Assembly: GCA_949715645.1 (NCBI GenBank)
Contig: OX454525.1
Location: 326,130,334-326,194,333, forward strand
Reading direction: 5' to 3'
Source: Portevinia maculata
Lineage: Eukaryota > Arthropoda > Insecta > Diptera > Syrphidae
Length of the DNA stretch: 64,000 nt
The translations under genes and the position numbers were made by a program. The notes below the pieces were generated by a model. That model was not told the origin of the DNA, searched no databases, and was given only the letters and a program-made list of their open reading frames with translations. How positions within the stretch are numbered: the stretch's first letter is position 1; the number at the start of each line of letters is the position of its first letter. Shown one piece after another: positions 23,201 to 30,360 of the stretch.

Positions 23201-26200
23201 TAACATTCAAAATGTGGGGGAAATGTCTAGGTGTTTTTTTTTTGTCAATGTTGTGTGATTGAAAGCAGAGTTCTTGAAACGTATAACATATTTGCTTCCA
23301 TGTCCGAGGGAAGAATATTGAAAATAAACGTTGAATCCGAGCATTGCTGCTTGTTTCACATTGTTTTTCCGTTTTCTTTTCTTTTTTTCTCCTGTGAACA
23401 GAATAATTTGTTTTGCTTGATTGATTCTGGGTCAAGGCGAGGGGGTTAATTTTAAGCTCAAACATTTTACTTTATTTAGTTAGGTGCAACGGAATCGTTT
23501 TTACTCAAAGTTCGGATTAATGTCACGTTCGCTGTCGTATTAGTTCTTCTCTAGTTAAGAGCGACAAGAACTCGGAATTAAAATCAAACAAAACAAAATC
23601 CTTTGTTGGTAAATCGGAACAGCGCTATTTCTATTGAAACGCAAATGTTCGTTCGATGATTAAGAAGATTTCGAGGCACCTGTCAATGAATGTTTGCAAC
23701 CTTTTTGTAATATAGGGTGTTCAAATTTGAGGTATCATTTTAAATTTTTAATGAAAGACATATAAATTGTGTCCAGTCTGTATTTATTTTTATTAGAAAT
23801 TAATGTACATTGGTTCCGGTTAATAATGAAAAAGAATGTCGCCCAAGTGGGCTCCTTTGCTGGCTTGGCAGACTGTCAACCTTTTATCAACATTTTGAAT
23901 CACTTTTTCGCATAATGATGGTTCAATAATATCCCAGTCATTTAAGACAGAATATTAGAACATCTTTGTTTTGGACACGTCTTTCTATTACGGTTTTAAT
24001 GACAGTAAATAGTATTCCTAAGTCATTTAATTTCTTGGTCAATGTTGTTTTTCAGTGTGATGGAGTTGAATTTCCTTTTATTTGGATTGGGTCGTGGCGT
24101 TTTGTCAATTCCAAAGCCTCGAACACTGAGACCAATCAAATGCTGGTGTGGTTGCATTTGTGCGATCCAGAAATTTTTAGACCTGCATCTCTTTCGCGAT
24201 TGTAATTGTATAGGCACCTCGATTGATATTACCTTTTTGGCAAGGGTCGTTCCACCTCTTCTTTAAACATGACAGTACGAGCCGGTCGCACTCCATTTTC
24301 TTCCAACGTTTTATTCGTTAGTCGTGCTGTCATGCGTAGCTTCTTCATATCAGCTGCCATTGACTTGCCTTCACATTTTTCGTACGCTATCCAACATTGT
24401 GAGCGCCGGAAACACAACTATGGTGAAAAGACTTCCTTTCAGCTAAGGGACATTTTTCGGTCATAGAAGATGACTGAGTTGCTTAATGTCGTCATCATAG
24501 ATTGCTTTACTATTGATCCTAGATCCCAGATATTTCAACTTTTCTCACTTGGGAATCACTCTTTCATTCTTGTAAATGTTTGGATAAGGTCGGAGTGGGT
24601 CAGGGGATGGGTAGCACAAGTATTCTCTTTTTTTCGGACTAATACGATACCCATTCTCCTCCAAAATATCAGCCCATACTTTAAGTATTCATTACAGGGA
24701 CGTTTGATGCTCCCTTATGATGGCTCTATCGGCCGCAAAAAACTCATGCACTTTGGAGTCCGTCACTTTTCCTTCAAGCTGATAACCAGTGACTGTTGTG
24801 GTAAATATCAATGGACTTAATACGCTTCCATGGTGTACACCGTGCGAACTCCTCGGATATCAGCGGCGTCTTTGAAAGTATACCCGAGGAAATGGTTTAT
24901 TTAGTCCTTTGCAATACTGTTGCCACTTGTGTAGTATTTTTTTCGTCATCCACAGAAGCTGCCCTTGGGAAATGTTGATGTCGAACGGATTTCCAGAACA
25001 TTTCTCCTTCGCTGAGTGACTATTTCGAAAATAGTTGTGCCCTTGTTGCAGCTGGTTTGTCGGTTGGCTTTTCTCCTGTATTGTGAAGCTTTTTGGATAA
25101 TATTACCTAATTATATTCCATAGGTTTTCTGTCTCAGTATGTTCATGATACTCAAAAACATTGAGCACCGAAGAGATCAATGAAATATCACCCAAATAGA
25201 ACGACCAAATCAATAAAACTACAAGACTATGCAGTTTCATAATGTTTGGTTCTTTTAGGGAATTTAGTTCATCCTTCAAGTGTGTATGTATGTGTGGGTG
25301 AGGGGGCTATAATTCACAATTTGCAGTGGTATGTTTTTTTTTTGCTCAAAAAATCCACTTAATTCGGCAATTTTTCGGGATTTCGAAAAGGAAAAATATG
25401 ATAATAAAAGGGGCAGGAACTGAAGAATGAAGTTCCGGGCAAGTGTGTATTATATAAGGTCGTTACCAGTATTCTTGAATCTGTAAACATGCACTTTCCG
25501 TAAAATATTAAACAACAAATTACGCAAGTCTTATATCCATATTTCTTTTTGCAATTTCAAAGATTCCACATAGACGCCAAAAACGGGCTAGCTCCATTCT
25601 TCGTATTTGGCGATTTTAATTTCCGTTGTGATACAGAAGGAGTGGTAAAGGTAATTTATTGTTAACATGCTCAGATAGTCCTTTGCAATTTTCGTTAACT
25701 CTTTAATTTCATTCAATATCAAATAGGAATTAACAGAACACTTAACCGCCCATCGGATTCAAAGTATTAAAAATGATAGTACAAAGGTGCACTACAGGAA
25801 CAATGATGGGGACAATGTACTTACTGTTGGCAAGAAGGAATTCAACTATGCCGACCATCAACTTAAATTCAAAGAAGCTTGGGTAATGTACAAATTTTGT
25901 TGATTTATTAATCGTATTATAGATTAATTTTTTGCTTTTTGTAGTTGCACAAATATGACCGAGAATTGGATCCACTTAGTGAAATTCTAGTCGAATACCC
26001 AATAAAATTTCCTCCAACTTATCCCTATGAAGAGGATCCCGATATGCCGTCGGACTATATGTCAACACGATGCCCAGCTTGGTGTGATCGCATATTAATG
26101 AGTCCAGCGGCTAAAGATTTGATTGTGGAACATGACAATAGTGTGGAGAATCCCTACAATATAATGGGAGAGAATGTTTGTATGGGTGATCATAAGGTAA

Positions 26201-29026
26201 GTATTTATTAATATTGTATTTGGATTGAAGGTCATTTTAGGCGCGATGTTTAAATTTATGTTGATGCTGCCCTGAAAACGTATTCCAAACTTAACTTTGT
26301 ATTCACCGTTGCTTAACTTGTTCCGTTTTTATACGAACAGTGAATTCTCACTTGTATGAACTAATGATTGTTAGGCCAGTTCATATAATCAAAAAGTTTA
26401 TCTATTGGAAATATACCAACCAACCAGATATTGGATATGATGTTTCTCCTACTTCTTTCTTTTTTGTTGTAGTTACAGCCATGCCACGACACTATCAAGG
26501 TTATTTTCATTAATGTTTTACCGGAGCACCCACCGAGCAATGTAACCATTTTGATAAACCACAAGAATTGGCTTGTACGTGCATATAATGATGAAACGAA
26601 TGAAGTAAATTAAAGCGTAAAATCAAATTTTTCTCGCCAAATTACTTCTGTAAATTCTCAGCTTAATTTCATTGCTATGAACTCGAAGTACATTTATTAG
26701 AATACTGTAATATAACTGAATTCCAGTATTTAGGAATATTTTGCGGTTCATATATTGAAACAGTTCATATAACCGAAGGTACATATAACTGGAAATGCAC
26801 TGTATATCCACGCTTCTTCTTCTTCCTTTACGGCGAGGTTATGATCAGGATTAGGGATATCATAACCCTCCAACTGTGCTGCATCCCTACTGTTCCGATT
26901 GTGGGGTTGCCGGTTCGACCTCAATAAGCATCGGCAGGTTATTTTTTTTGTCTTATAATTTACTAACGCTAAAGGGGGTTTTCTGTAAATCTTACTGTGC
27001 CCTTATTGTGAAAGCAATGGCGTTTAGGAGCTACTTACTATTAGAGAGAATATAGAGATAGGATAGAAGTATTTTGGTGCAGTTGCAGGGTTTTTCTTCA
27101 CTGGTCTTGTCTAAGTTGCTCAGGGTGATTAAGGTTTCATGTATTCGATTTAATGGACTTGGCCGGGATTCGAACTGAGGACATTCCAATCAGTATACGA
27201 ATACACCTCCTGGTTTCAGATCACTTCATCACTGAGGCCAATCTAATGGTGGCCTTGTGTCATTTGTGTGATGATCCAGGAGTTTTAAGGTCTGTAGTTT
27301 TTCGATTCCGAAACGTACCCGCATTAGTGACTTTCTCGTGATTCGATTGTATTAGTCACCCGACTCGGAATAACGTGCAAAGAGAATAAAGAGCAGTTTG
27401 AGGTACGATTGAATCAGTCATATCAAAAGGCTCTTCTTTCCGTGGATCAGGAAGCAGTAGCTCTCCCTTCGCTGCGCGGTGAAATGGGATCAATCCAATG
27501 TTCGATTGCATCAATCACCTCTCGTAGTTGGGCGGGAGTCGCAACTGCACTAGTCACTCTCAACATATCGCAACCGTTATCTGTATCCCTTGACTTCATG
27601 AGTACCTCCCCCACAACCACTACCAGTAGGTAATCGCAGGGCTCCCAATAGGCCGAGCAATGATCGGCACCCCCCCCCCCCCCCCCGCATTTTTGACAGT
27701 GCTTCTTGATGCAGTTTACACCGGCCAAAATCCATTAATTTTCTTACTTTCTGCCTATGGGACAGATATTATTTATTCGCCGTTCAATGGCTTTGGTAGA
27801 TATCTGCGTTGAAGGCAACAACCGCCCCTATGAGTTGCATGGTAATTTGTTTTCTTCGAAATACTGACCTAAAATGACCTTGTGATCTAATTTGAATTAA
27901 CTAGATTTATAATTATTTTATATTTCCACAGCCAATCCTATTGAGCATACAACTTAAAGCCAATCAAGGTACATTTAGATGTTGTAATTGCTTTAAGCAT
28001 GCTAGTGCGCCAAATAGCATACTAAGTAAAGACGAGCTTGATAAAATTAGTCAATCACTCAATGCCAATGAGGACAATGCAATGCAAAATTATTGTCCCT
28101 ATAACAGTAATGTATTCAATACCATCCTAATCGAATGTCAAAAATTATGCCCTAAGCCCTCAGTCATCAGCATTAACAATCGCATTAGTCGCAATGTTAA
28201 CAAATCTAGTCTAACAGGCGCTGCTGCTGGTGATGCCACCACCGCCGATGAACCTGCTACAAAGCCCGAAGACTCATCGTCCACTTCATCCATACACCAA
28301 CAGCCGCAAATAAGTATAAATCTAATAGATTCGGATAACCTTCCAGTATGTCTTTGCTCACTAATCTCAGAAGCGGCTGCAAAGCCCAAACGTCGTACGA
28401 CTCCTTTGCGATCAACCGAATCGGATGATTCAAATGATGATAATGAAAATGACGACGACGGTGACGATGATAACGATAAAAGAAACACTCGTAAGATTGA
28501 TGGTTCAATTTGTCCCGAGTGTCAGAATATAATCAAACGACAGCCGGTGGAACATCGTTGCACCTTAATATCGAAACGATTGCTACTAGCAAATAACATC
28601 ATTGTTAACCGTATTGATACGCATTACTTGAATACATACCTTGATAATCGTCAGGATCCCTACACCCCTGAGAGTGCTGAATCACATTCACCGTATCCAG
28701 AAGCGGAGACGGGTCACAGTAGTCGTAATAGTCCGAATGATGAACTCGCCGATGAACGCTCGAACAACAATACCGAAGCGAAACTTTTATCTCCGAAGGC
28801 AAAGAAGACTTCCTCTACCGTTTTGGCTGGTGTGGCTGCTTCTGGCGGTGGTCATTTGAAACCCGTTGAATTGCGTGGAATAGTCTCGCCGGGTCAATTG
28901 AAGTCCCGGCTGGAACATTTGCAGCGCACCTCGTTGCAAAACGAAGATTCCGATGAAATACATGAGGCGGGTATTATTGGCAAACATAATAATCGCTGTT
29001 TTGATGGTTGTTGTACGATTTTCTAA
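5205..29026 (+). CDS. Type I inositol polyphosphate 5-phosphatase
   Basis: Hydrolyses the 5-phosphate of inositol 1,4,5-trisphosphate and 1,3,4,5-tetrakisphosphate, ending IP3-driven calcium signals at membranes. Coding exons are 5205-5273, 5397-5627, 22649-22816, 22991-23163, 25563-25650, 25727-25882, 25945-26196 and 27932-29026; all junctions are GT-AG and in phase, giving about 743 residues. Key motifs: LVTANVGS near 12-19, QEVGG at 52-56 (metal-binding Glu), NIHLFHD near 180, GDFNFR at 230-235, PAWCDRIL at 339-346 and GDHKP at 376-380. The order and spacing follow human INPP5A (about 412 residues). The last exon adds about 360 residues, acidic and with scattered Cys, ending GCCTIF, a CaaX box comparable to the CCVVQ end of INPP5A. 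Intron 2 is about 17 kb and full of transposons. The gene appears intact. Confidence 0.93.
5397..5627 (+). CDS. 5PtaseI coding exon 2
   Basis: 77 codons after the acceptor TTCACAG, ending at ...SAEHFT before donor GTATGT. It carries LALHLQEVGGKTY with the catalytic metal-binding Glu. The reading frame is open on both sides into intron, so the splice sites set the limits. Confidence 0.92.
5628..6612. other. Start of 5PtaseI intron 2, no gene seen
   Basis: Non-coding. A stretch at 5732-5770 resembles the head of the tRNA-derived SINE at 45636 (ATGGCAATGG..ATGTAG), but too weakly to call. Nothing else is recognised. Confidence 0.5.
6613..6996 (+). mobile_element. Internally deleted hAT transposon remnant
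   Basis: Starts with CAGCGTTTCCCAACTTCGGG followed by GGGTCGCGG, which resembles the terminal repeat of hAT elements of the Buster/ZBED type. From about 6740, decayed coding reads DCMDVFTDSAPTMIG and, after stops and shifts, HCFLDRENL and NDVIKIVN. These are landmarks of the hAT transposase (TDGAPSM.., HCFLHRE.., VIKIVN). Most of the transposase is missing and no right terminus was found. Confidence 0.7.
7378..7675 (-). repeat. BEL 3' LTR (298 bp)
   Basis: TG..CA ends with the short inverted terminus TGTTTAA/TTAAACA. It is nearly identical to the other LTR apart from scattered substitutions (for example CTCTGAGTGTCTGCGACC versus CTCTGTGTGTCTGCGATCC) and the 105-bp insert in the partner. Confidence 0.93.
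7700..8253 (-). pseudogene. BEL integrase C-terminal part
   Basis: Minus-strand frames read SVRHFGGLWEAGVKSVKQHL, LTQIEAILNSRPLC, DLDPLTPAHSFLGES, then YWKRWHMEYLTSLQHR and a domain with NDLVVIKETNLPSGKWAMGRV. These are hallmark segments of BEL/Pao integrase, with the catalytic Glu region and the DUF5641-type tail. A frameshift near 8140 separates the two ORFs (8046-8231 and 7700-8143). The upstream part lies beyond the LOA insert. Confidence 0.85.
8263..9921 (-). mobile_element. LOA-clade LINE copy A, nested in BEL
   Basis: A 5'-truncated minus-strand LINE interrupts the BEL integrase between the codons for HFNPP and SVRHFGG. The flanks GGGGGGTTA (8254-8262) and GGAGGGTTA (9922-9930) form a 9-bp target duplication with one mismatch. 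The 3' end is a CCTAACCTAACCTAACC tail. It carries the end of RT, RNase H and a zinc knuckle in one open frame. Confidence 0.88.
8365..9921 (-). pseudogene. LOA ORF2 C-terminal half (RT end, RNase H, knuckle)
   Basis: The open frame runs from the truncation point; the first internal Met is at 9576. It reads NPHKTELVLFSRKYKIP, FLGLIFDKKLSWKP and LTYGVVVWWTALDKA (RT thumb region). RNase H follows: HFYTDGSKTSDGVGGG (Asp), FQAEIMAIKE (Glu), IRIFSDSQAALKSL (Asp) and WVPGDRDIPGNCRADELA. The final domain is CRSCRDEEEEETTLHLLCTC. The usual WVPGHRD is WVPGDRD, so a conserved RNase H His is lost. The long open frame suggests a fairly recent insertion. Confidence 0.85.
9934..11818 (-). pseudogene. BEL RT end, RNase H and integrase N-terminus
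   Basis: The ORF 9968-11818 starts at NDFYVDDVVSGG (RT catalytic YVDD) and continues FDPLGFLTP. RNase H motifs are FSDASASAYAAVIY, RLELCGAVLLA, YAWTDSRVVLSWL and NPADCISRG. The integrase zinc finger is HIRLLHP..HDCMYCFRQRR (HHCC), followed by the first catalytic Asp in CGCDYAGPI. After YLELVA the frame is lost and LLLSENHNWLVADSLARDGI follows directly. The expected segment with the second catalytic Asp (SDNGTNF-like) is not seen. Truncated and non-functional. Confidence 0.88.
11815..12470 (-). pseudogene. BEL reverse transcriptase N-terminal part
   Basis: Minus-strand coding through THRRDSSGKYIVDLPFK, VFYLPHHAVLKPDSSSTKLR, VVFDRSFKD and FTADIVKMFHQIWV (first catalytic Asp) to TYGTSCAPFLSVRAL. 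It then shifts frame near 11815, just before the YVDD motif held in the next ORF. Another frameshift near 12470 separates it from the protease-RT linker. The frame breaks mean no RT can be made. Confidence 0.85.
12450..13375 (-). pseudogene. BEL aspartic protease and linker
   Basis: The ORF 12752-13333 contains a Ser/Asn/Thr-rich linker and a retroviral-type protease with VRILIDSGSQVSFVTE (catalytic DSG) and IPIRGIGSTSAGKSRG. A frameshift near 12770 leads into LADPLFNKSDSVDILLGAD and KTVFGWVLAG, the conserved A17-peptidase/RT linker. Another frameshift near 13375 separates it from gag. Confidence 0.85.
13312..14520 (-). pseudogene. BEL gag (DUF1759 type)
   Basis: 402 codons from ATG 14520, the first good start after a 266-bp leader. 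It contains IRIEPFSGNYREWPTFRDMF, KFQFLISRLRGEA and YEQAWEKLEKRYDRP, the signature of the BEL/Pao gag domain. The first zinc-knuckle-like motif is CAKCNANHGLSQC. The second begins CFNCLRNGH, but a frameshift within it makes the last residues spurious. Gag would form the virus-like particle and bind RNA. Confidence 0.88.
14766..14786 (-). promoter_or_regulatory. Candidate BEL primer binding site
   Basis: Next to the inner edge of the 5' LTR, the minus strand reads TTTTTGGTCCAAATCGAGCC. A TGG start placed a few bases after the LTR is the usual layout of a tRNA primer binding site. The priming tRNA is not identified. Confidence 0.4.
14787..15189 (-). repeat. BEL 5' LTR with 105-bp insert
   Basis: Matches the 298-bp LTR on the left but contains an extra segment of about 105 bases (roughly 14997-15101) between ATAAAACAA and GTTTAGCATG. 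The insert has no clear terminal repeats. One frame through it is fully open, reading ESDKENWRYVRQVEEKKEQF and on. Confidence 0.9.
15190..15545 (-). repeat. Dispersed repeat family S, copy 1
   Basis: Shares GCTCTCCCTT.GCTGCG..GTGAA..GGGATCA and GACTGCACTAGTCACTC with 27410-27560. Its later part resembles 21900-22100 and 27600-27680 (CCC..TAGGCCGA). No coding is recognised; possibly a SINE-like or non-autonomous element. Confidence 0.5.
15560..16410 (-). mobile_element. LINE RT C-terminal fragment (family K), copy 1
   Basis: The minus-strand ORF 15961-16356 reads ITQWGVTNRVELNASKSQCY, MNGTCI, FRWNDHIFDVAKNAAKCLGF and KKYFTPSDLATIYKAF, typical of the RT thumb and post-RT region of CR1/Jockey-group LINEs. 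Coding continues in broken frames through RNVSCFSLF to NTRNLS-like and FTNIQ-like pieces near 15650. An ATT microsatellite (15832-15856) sits inside it. A second copy lies at 50495-50765. Confidence 0.75.
15832..15856 (+). repeat. ATT microsatellite inside a LINE ORF
   Basis: Seven or more ATT units. On the LINE's coding strand they fall between CFSLF and downstream conserved codons, so they look like an in-ORF expansion rather than a 3' tail. Confidence 0.7.
16440..18330 (-). mobile_element. Non-LTR retrotransposon (family L), minus strand
   Basis: RT pieces in order on the minus strand: 18036-18311 with PVDFEKAFDIVWLEELFYKL (motif A) and FEIKNGLQRG (motif B); then AIAYADDLVAYRSG near 17985-18025 (catalytic YADD); then ORF 17425-18000 with QIKRYCDDWKLKINFQKTE, VRYLGIWID and LIRPIIAYGCPLWFN; then 17043-17432. 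A non-coding 3' part reaches about 16440. The sequence between motifs B and C is partly deleted. Inactive, related to the Jockey/CR1 group. Confidence 0.8.
17043..18000 (-). pseudogene. RT domain remnant of family L LINE
   Basis: Two overlapping ORFs (17425-18000 and 17043-17432) encode the palm end, thumb and C-terminus after the YADD motif. A run of 13 C (17082-17094) encodes a Gly stretch near the C-terminus and may reflect slippage. The finger and palm start lie in the separate ORF 18036-18311. Confidence 0.75.
18400..18760 (+). repeat. Family L LINE 3' end, inverted second copy
   Basis: Contains TTGACGCTGTATGGCTTCAG, GCACGTTGACGGCTGCCAGG and CAGAAAGCAATTGAGATTTT, which match the reverse complement of 16860-16990. 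Two family L 3' regions therefore face each other about 1.5 kb apart. Confidence 0.6.
18950..19693 (+). mobile_element. Non-autonomous Helitron-like (mini-me) element
   Basis: Begins TCC ATATTAATATTATAAATAC, has a CTGTCTGTCTGTCTGTCTCG run at 18995, then AACTACTGAACCGATTT..GAAATTTGGTACACAGATAG, a segment common to insect Helitron-like repeats. It ends ACAGCTAG immediately before T. The flanks are A and T, and the ends TC and CTAG fit Helitron rules. No Rep/helicase is encoded. It interrupts LINE family P. Confidence 0.72.
20159..20989 (+). pseudogene. RT remnant of family P LINE
   Basis: Three ORFs in different frames (20159-20413, 20406-20738, 20699-20989) together span RT motifs A to C and the thumb. 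FIDFKKAFDTL and YADDTAVVV supply the catalytic aspartates. Frameshifts near 20405 and 20735 inactivate it. Confidence 0.78.
21297..22648. other. End of intron 2: repeat S and AT-rich DNA
   Basis: 21600-22140 contains a second copy of repeat S (GGTTCCCTAGTAGGCCGATT with nearby C-rich DNA). The rest has no supported gene. A TATATATATATATTT stretch precedes the exon 3 acceptor. Confidence 0.5.
22649..22816 (+). CDS. 5PtaseI coding exon 3
   Basis: 56 codons starting ALGNLYFVHQ after TACTTCCAG and ending KFPQHFFPE before GTATGT. This matches the INPP5A segment that follows EHFT and precedes CKWSRKGF. It has no in-frame ATG near its start. Confidence 0.9.
22991..23163 (+). CDS. 5PtaseI coding exon 4
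   Basis: Starts CKWSRKGFMRTRW after TTTTTTGCAG and includes DLVNIHLFHDASNL. It ends two bases into an Arg codon before donor GTGAGT. The intron before it is 174 bases. Confidence 0.92.
23164..23700. other. Start of intron 4, nothing recognised
   Basis: T-rich intronic sequence. The short overlapping ORFs here are not supported. Confidence 0.5.
23714..24010 (-). mobile_element. Tc1/mariner transposase 3' fragment
   Basis: The minus strand at 23855-23965 reads WDIIEPSLCEKVIQNVDKRL and then QASKGAHLGDILFHY before a stop, the usual C-terminal end of Tc1/mariner-type transposases. The outer edge AGGGTGTTCAAATTTGAGG looks like a terminal repeat. The catalytic core is missing. Confidence 0.65.
24090..24260 (+). 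repeat. Dispersed repeat family R, copy 1
   Basis: ACTGAGACCAATCAAATGCTGGTGTGG..GCATTTGTG.GATCCAGAA recurs at 27230-27300 and 30135-30190. The type is unknown. Confidence 0.5.
24230..24850 (-). mobile_element. RTE-like LINE fragment
   Basis: Decayed minus-strand coding includes a pre-YADD piece near 24820 (GVHHGSVLSPLIF..VTGYQLEGKVTDSK), VWADILEENGYRISPKK (post-YADD), KLKYLGSRIN and ECW-like CWIAYEKCEG..MKKLRMTARLTN. These are typical of RTE/Proto2-type RT. No intact ORF. Confidence 0.65.
24851..25562. other. End of intron 4, no gene seen
   Basis: Non-coding; the intron 4 acceptor is TTTGCAATTTCAAAG. Confidence 0.5.
25563..25650 (+). CDS. 5PtaseI coding exon 5 (GDFNFR)
   Basis: Completes the split Arg codon, then reads FHIDAKNG..FFVFGDFNFRCDTEG, the signature catalytic motif of 5-phosphatases. 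The donor is GTAATT, phase 0. Confidence 0.93.
25727..25882 (+). CDS. 5PtaseI coding exon 6
   Basis: 52 codons starting ELTEHLTAHR after CAAATAG and ending LKFKEAW before GTAATG. This is the family's variable region between the two catalytic motifs. Confidence 0.88.
25945..26196 (+). CDS. 5PtaseI coding exon 7 (PAWCDRIL)
   Basis: 84 codons starting LHKYDRELDP after a 62-base intron. It contains STRCPAWCDRILMSP and ends NVCMGDHK before GTAAGT, so the terminal GDHKP motif is split by the next intron. Confidence 0.94.
26815..27350 (+). repeat. Repeat family R, copies 2 and 3 in intron 7
   Basis: 26815-26950 has CTTTACGGCGAGGTTATGAT..CATAACCCTCCAAC and GGGGTTGCCGGTTCGACCTC, matching the 5' half of the family (compare 30010-30110). 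27205-27300 has CAGATCACTTCATCACTGAGG and the GATGATCCAGGAG half. A GGGATTCGAACTGAGGACAT segment at 27163 resembles a tRNA B box on the opposite strand. Confidence 0.55.
27405..27690 (+). repeat. Repeat family S, copy 3, with poly-C run
   Basis: Shares CTCTCCCTTCGCTGCGCGGTGAA and AACTGCACTAGTCACTC with 15230-15380 (opposite arm). It ends at a run of 17 C (27670-27686), a position prone to slippage. Confidence 0.5.
27932..29026 (+). CDS. 5PtaseI coding exon 8, long tail with CaaX box
   Basis: The first residue is the Pro of GDHKP (PILLSIQL, like PVFLAFRI in INPP5A), after acceptor TTTCCACAG. The remaining roughly 355 residues are a lineage-specific tail. Cys-rich patches include RCCNCFKH, CQKLCP, CLCSL and CPECQNII..HRC. 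Ser/Thr/Ala-rich stretches are followed by an acidic run SDDSNDDNENDDDGDDDNDK. The C-terminus is CFDGCCTIF, in which CTIF fits a prenylation motif. Stop TAA at 29024. Whether the Cys clusters bind zinc is unknown. Confidence 0.88.
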   Translation, partial: PILLSIQLKANQGTFRCCNCFKHASAPNSILSKDELDKISQSLNANEDNAMQNYCPYNSNVFNTILIECQKLCPKPSVISINNRISRNVNKSSLTGAAAGDATTADEPATKPEDSSSTSSIHQQPQISINLIDSDNLPVCLCSLISEAAAKPKRRTTPLRSTESDDSNDDNENDDDGDDDNDKRNTRKIDGSICPECQNIIKRQPVEHRCTLISKRLLLANNIIVNRIDTHYLNTYLDNRQDPYTPESAESHSPYPEAETGHSSRNSPNDELADERSNNNTEAKLLSPKAKKTSSTVLAGVAASGGGHLKPVELRGIVSPGQLKSRLEHLQRTSLQNEDSDEIHEAGIIGKHNNRCFDGCCTIF

Positions 29027-29093
29027 AAAAATATACATTTTGCATAATCCATAACTAAACATTCAAATTTAAAATAACCCTAGTTAAAATTAA

Positions 29094-29099
29094 AATAAA
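29094..29099 (+). terminator. Candidate poly(A) signal of 5PtaseI
   Basis: AATAAA 68 bases after the stop codon, followed by an A-rich stretch. Longer 3' UTRs using later AT-rich signals are also possible. Confidence 0.45.
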
Positions 29100-29995
29100 A
29101 AAACATTAAATTTAAACCCTCACTCACGTACACGCGCACAAACCCTCAATTCGCTATCGTTTTATGTGTTTCTTTTCCTTTATACTTAATTTGAATGTGA
29201 TATTTATATTTAAATGGGGAGTTTAATTTATGTAAATAGTTTTCTCAACCAACACCAGGTAATTTGTAACTTAAAAATATACATACATAGCAAAAAAAAA
29301 AAAACTGCTATAGTAAATCGATTGGTAAATATATTATATTGAATACTTAATTGGGTCCTCGAATTGAAACATTACTATATTGTTAAAAATAATAATCTGA
29401 GACAAGTAGTTACGCAATTTCTAGAGAAGGACCAGTGAAAATTTGAGCAAGAATGAAACATTTTTAGGCTATTTTTATGTCAGCCAACTATTGTCGGGAT
29501 TATAAAATACATCATCAACTAAAGTCTGTCAATGACACAAATAATGGAAATATTGTCGCTCTTGTGACTGCCTTGGCTTCGTTGAGTTCCAGAGTTCCTA
29601 TTTTCAATAATGTTTTCATTCGGTTTGACAAATTCGCCTTATATGTTGTAATAAGCCATTTAATTTGTCATCGCTTATTGACATAAACGGTAGTGCCAGC
29701 AAACGGAGTCATATTATTTCCCTGTTTCCATCTCGTAATGTTCACAAAAGATTTTGTCCATTTCGCAAAAGTTGTTTGACAAAAATGTTAACTTGGTCTT
29801 GCGGCCAATTCGTTGAATGGTGGGCTCGTATTTTTTCTTTTGCATTTACATGTTTTGCTTTTATCTCAAGTGGATGTTGGTTACTCTCCCACATCTTATT
29901 TAGCTAACGCCTGCGCATCTCTTTTGTTTACCTTGTCAAACTCTTGTTTTATATTTCGTTCATTTTATCGATTGTCTGATCATGAATATTTGCGT
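29100..29995. other. 3' UTR/intergenic, no gene seen
   Basis: AT-rich downstream DNA of 5PtaseI; possible extended 3' UTR. ORFs at 29477-29907 lack any recognisable feature. Confidence 0.4.
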
Positions 29996-29999
29996 GCGA

Positions 30000-30360
30000 C
30001 AATCTTCTTGTTCTTCTACTTTAACGGCGAGTTTGAGAAATCATCACCCTTCCAACTTACTGGTCCACCTGTGACATTCGCCGGTTTGACCTTAAAAAGT
30101 ATCGTCCGGCCTGCCGATTTCAGATCACTTCGTCATTGAGGCAAATTAAATGCTAGTGTTGTTGCATTTGTGTGAGCCAGAAGTTTTCGGGCATGTCTCC
30201 CTTTATGTGACTTCTACACATGCGTGCTTTTGTGACTGATTTGTTGTTCGATCTTTCTTATACGACACCTGTTATCTTCAGCCGTGTCAACACGCAGATT
30301 TGTATTCGCTCTTCCGCAACAGCTTTAAGATGTTAACATAGGCGTCTAATTGGCAACTAC
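30000..30360 (+). repeat. Repeat family R, longest plus-strand copy
   Basis: Homologous, in opposite orientation, to 39660-40050. Shared anchors are TTAACGGCGAG, CCTGCCGATTTCAGATCACTTCGTCA, CACCTGTTATCTTCAGCCGTGTCAAC and CTTTAAGATGTTAACAT. About 360-400 bp with no ORF, so probably a non-autonomous element. Confidence 0.6.

Noticed and set aside
27766..27841. Open stretch after CAG encoding MALVDICVEGNNRPYEL, possible alternative exon of 5PtaseI
   Set aside because: 76 bases would shift the frame into exon 8, and the conserved Pro of GDHKP is supplied directly by 27932. Kept only as a possible TE or cryptic exon.
28138..28508. Minus-strand ORFs opposite exon 8
   Set aside because: Shadows of the acidic repeat region. 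The sense strand is clearly coding.
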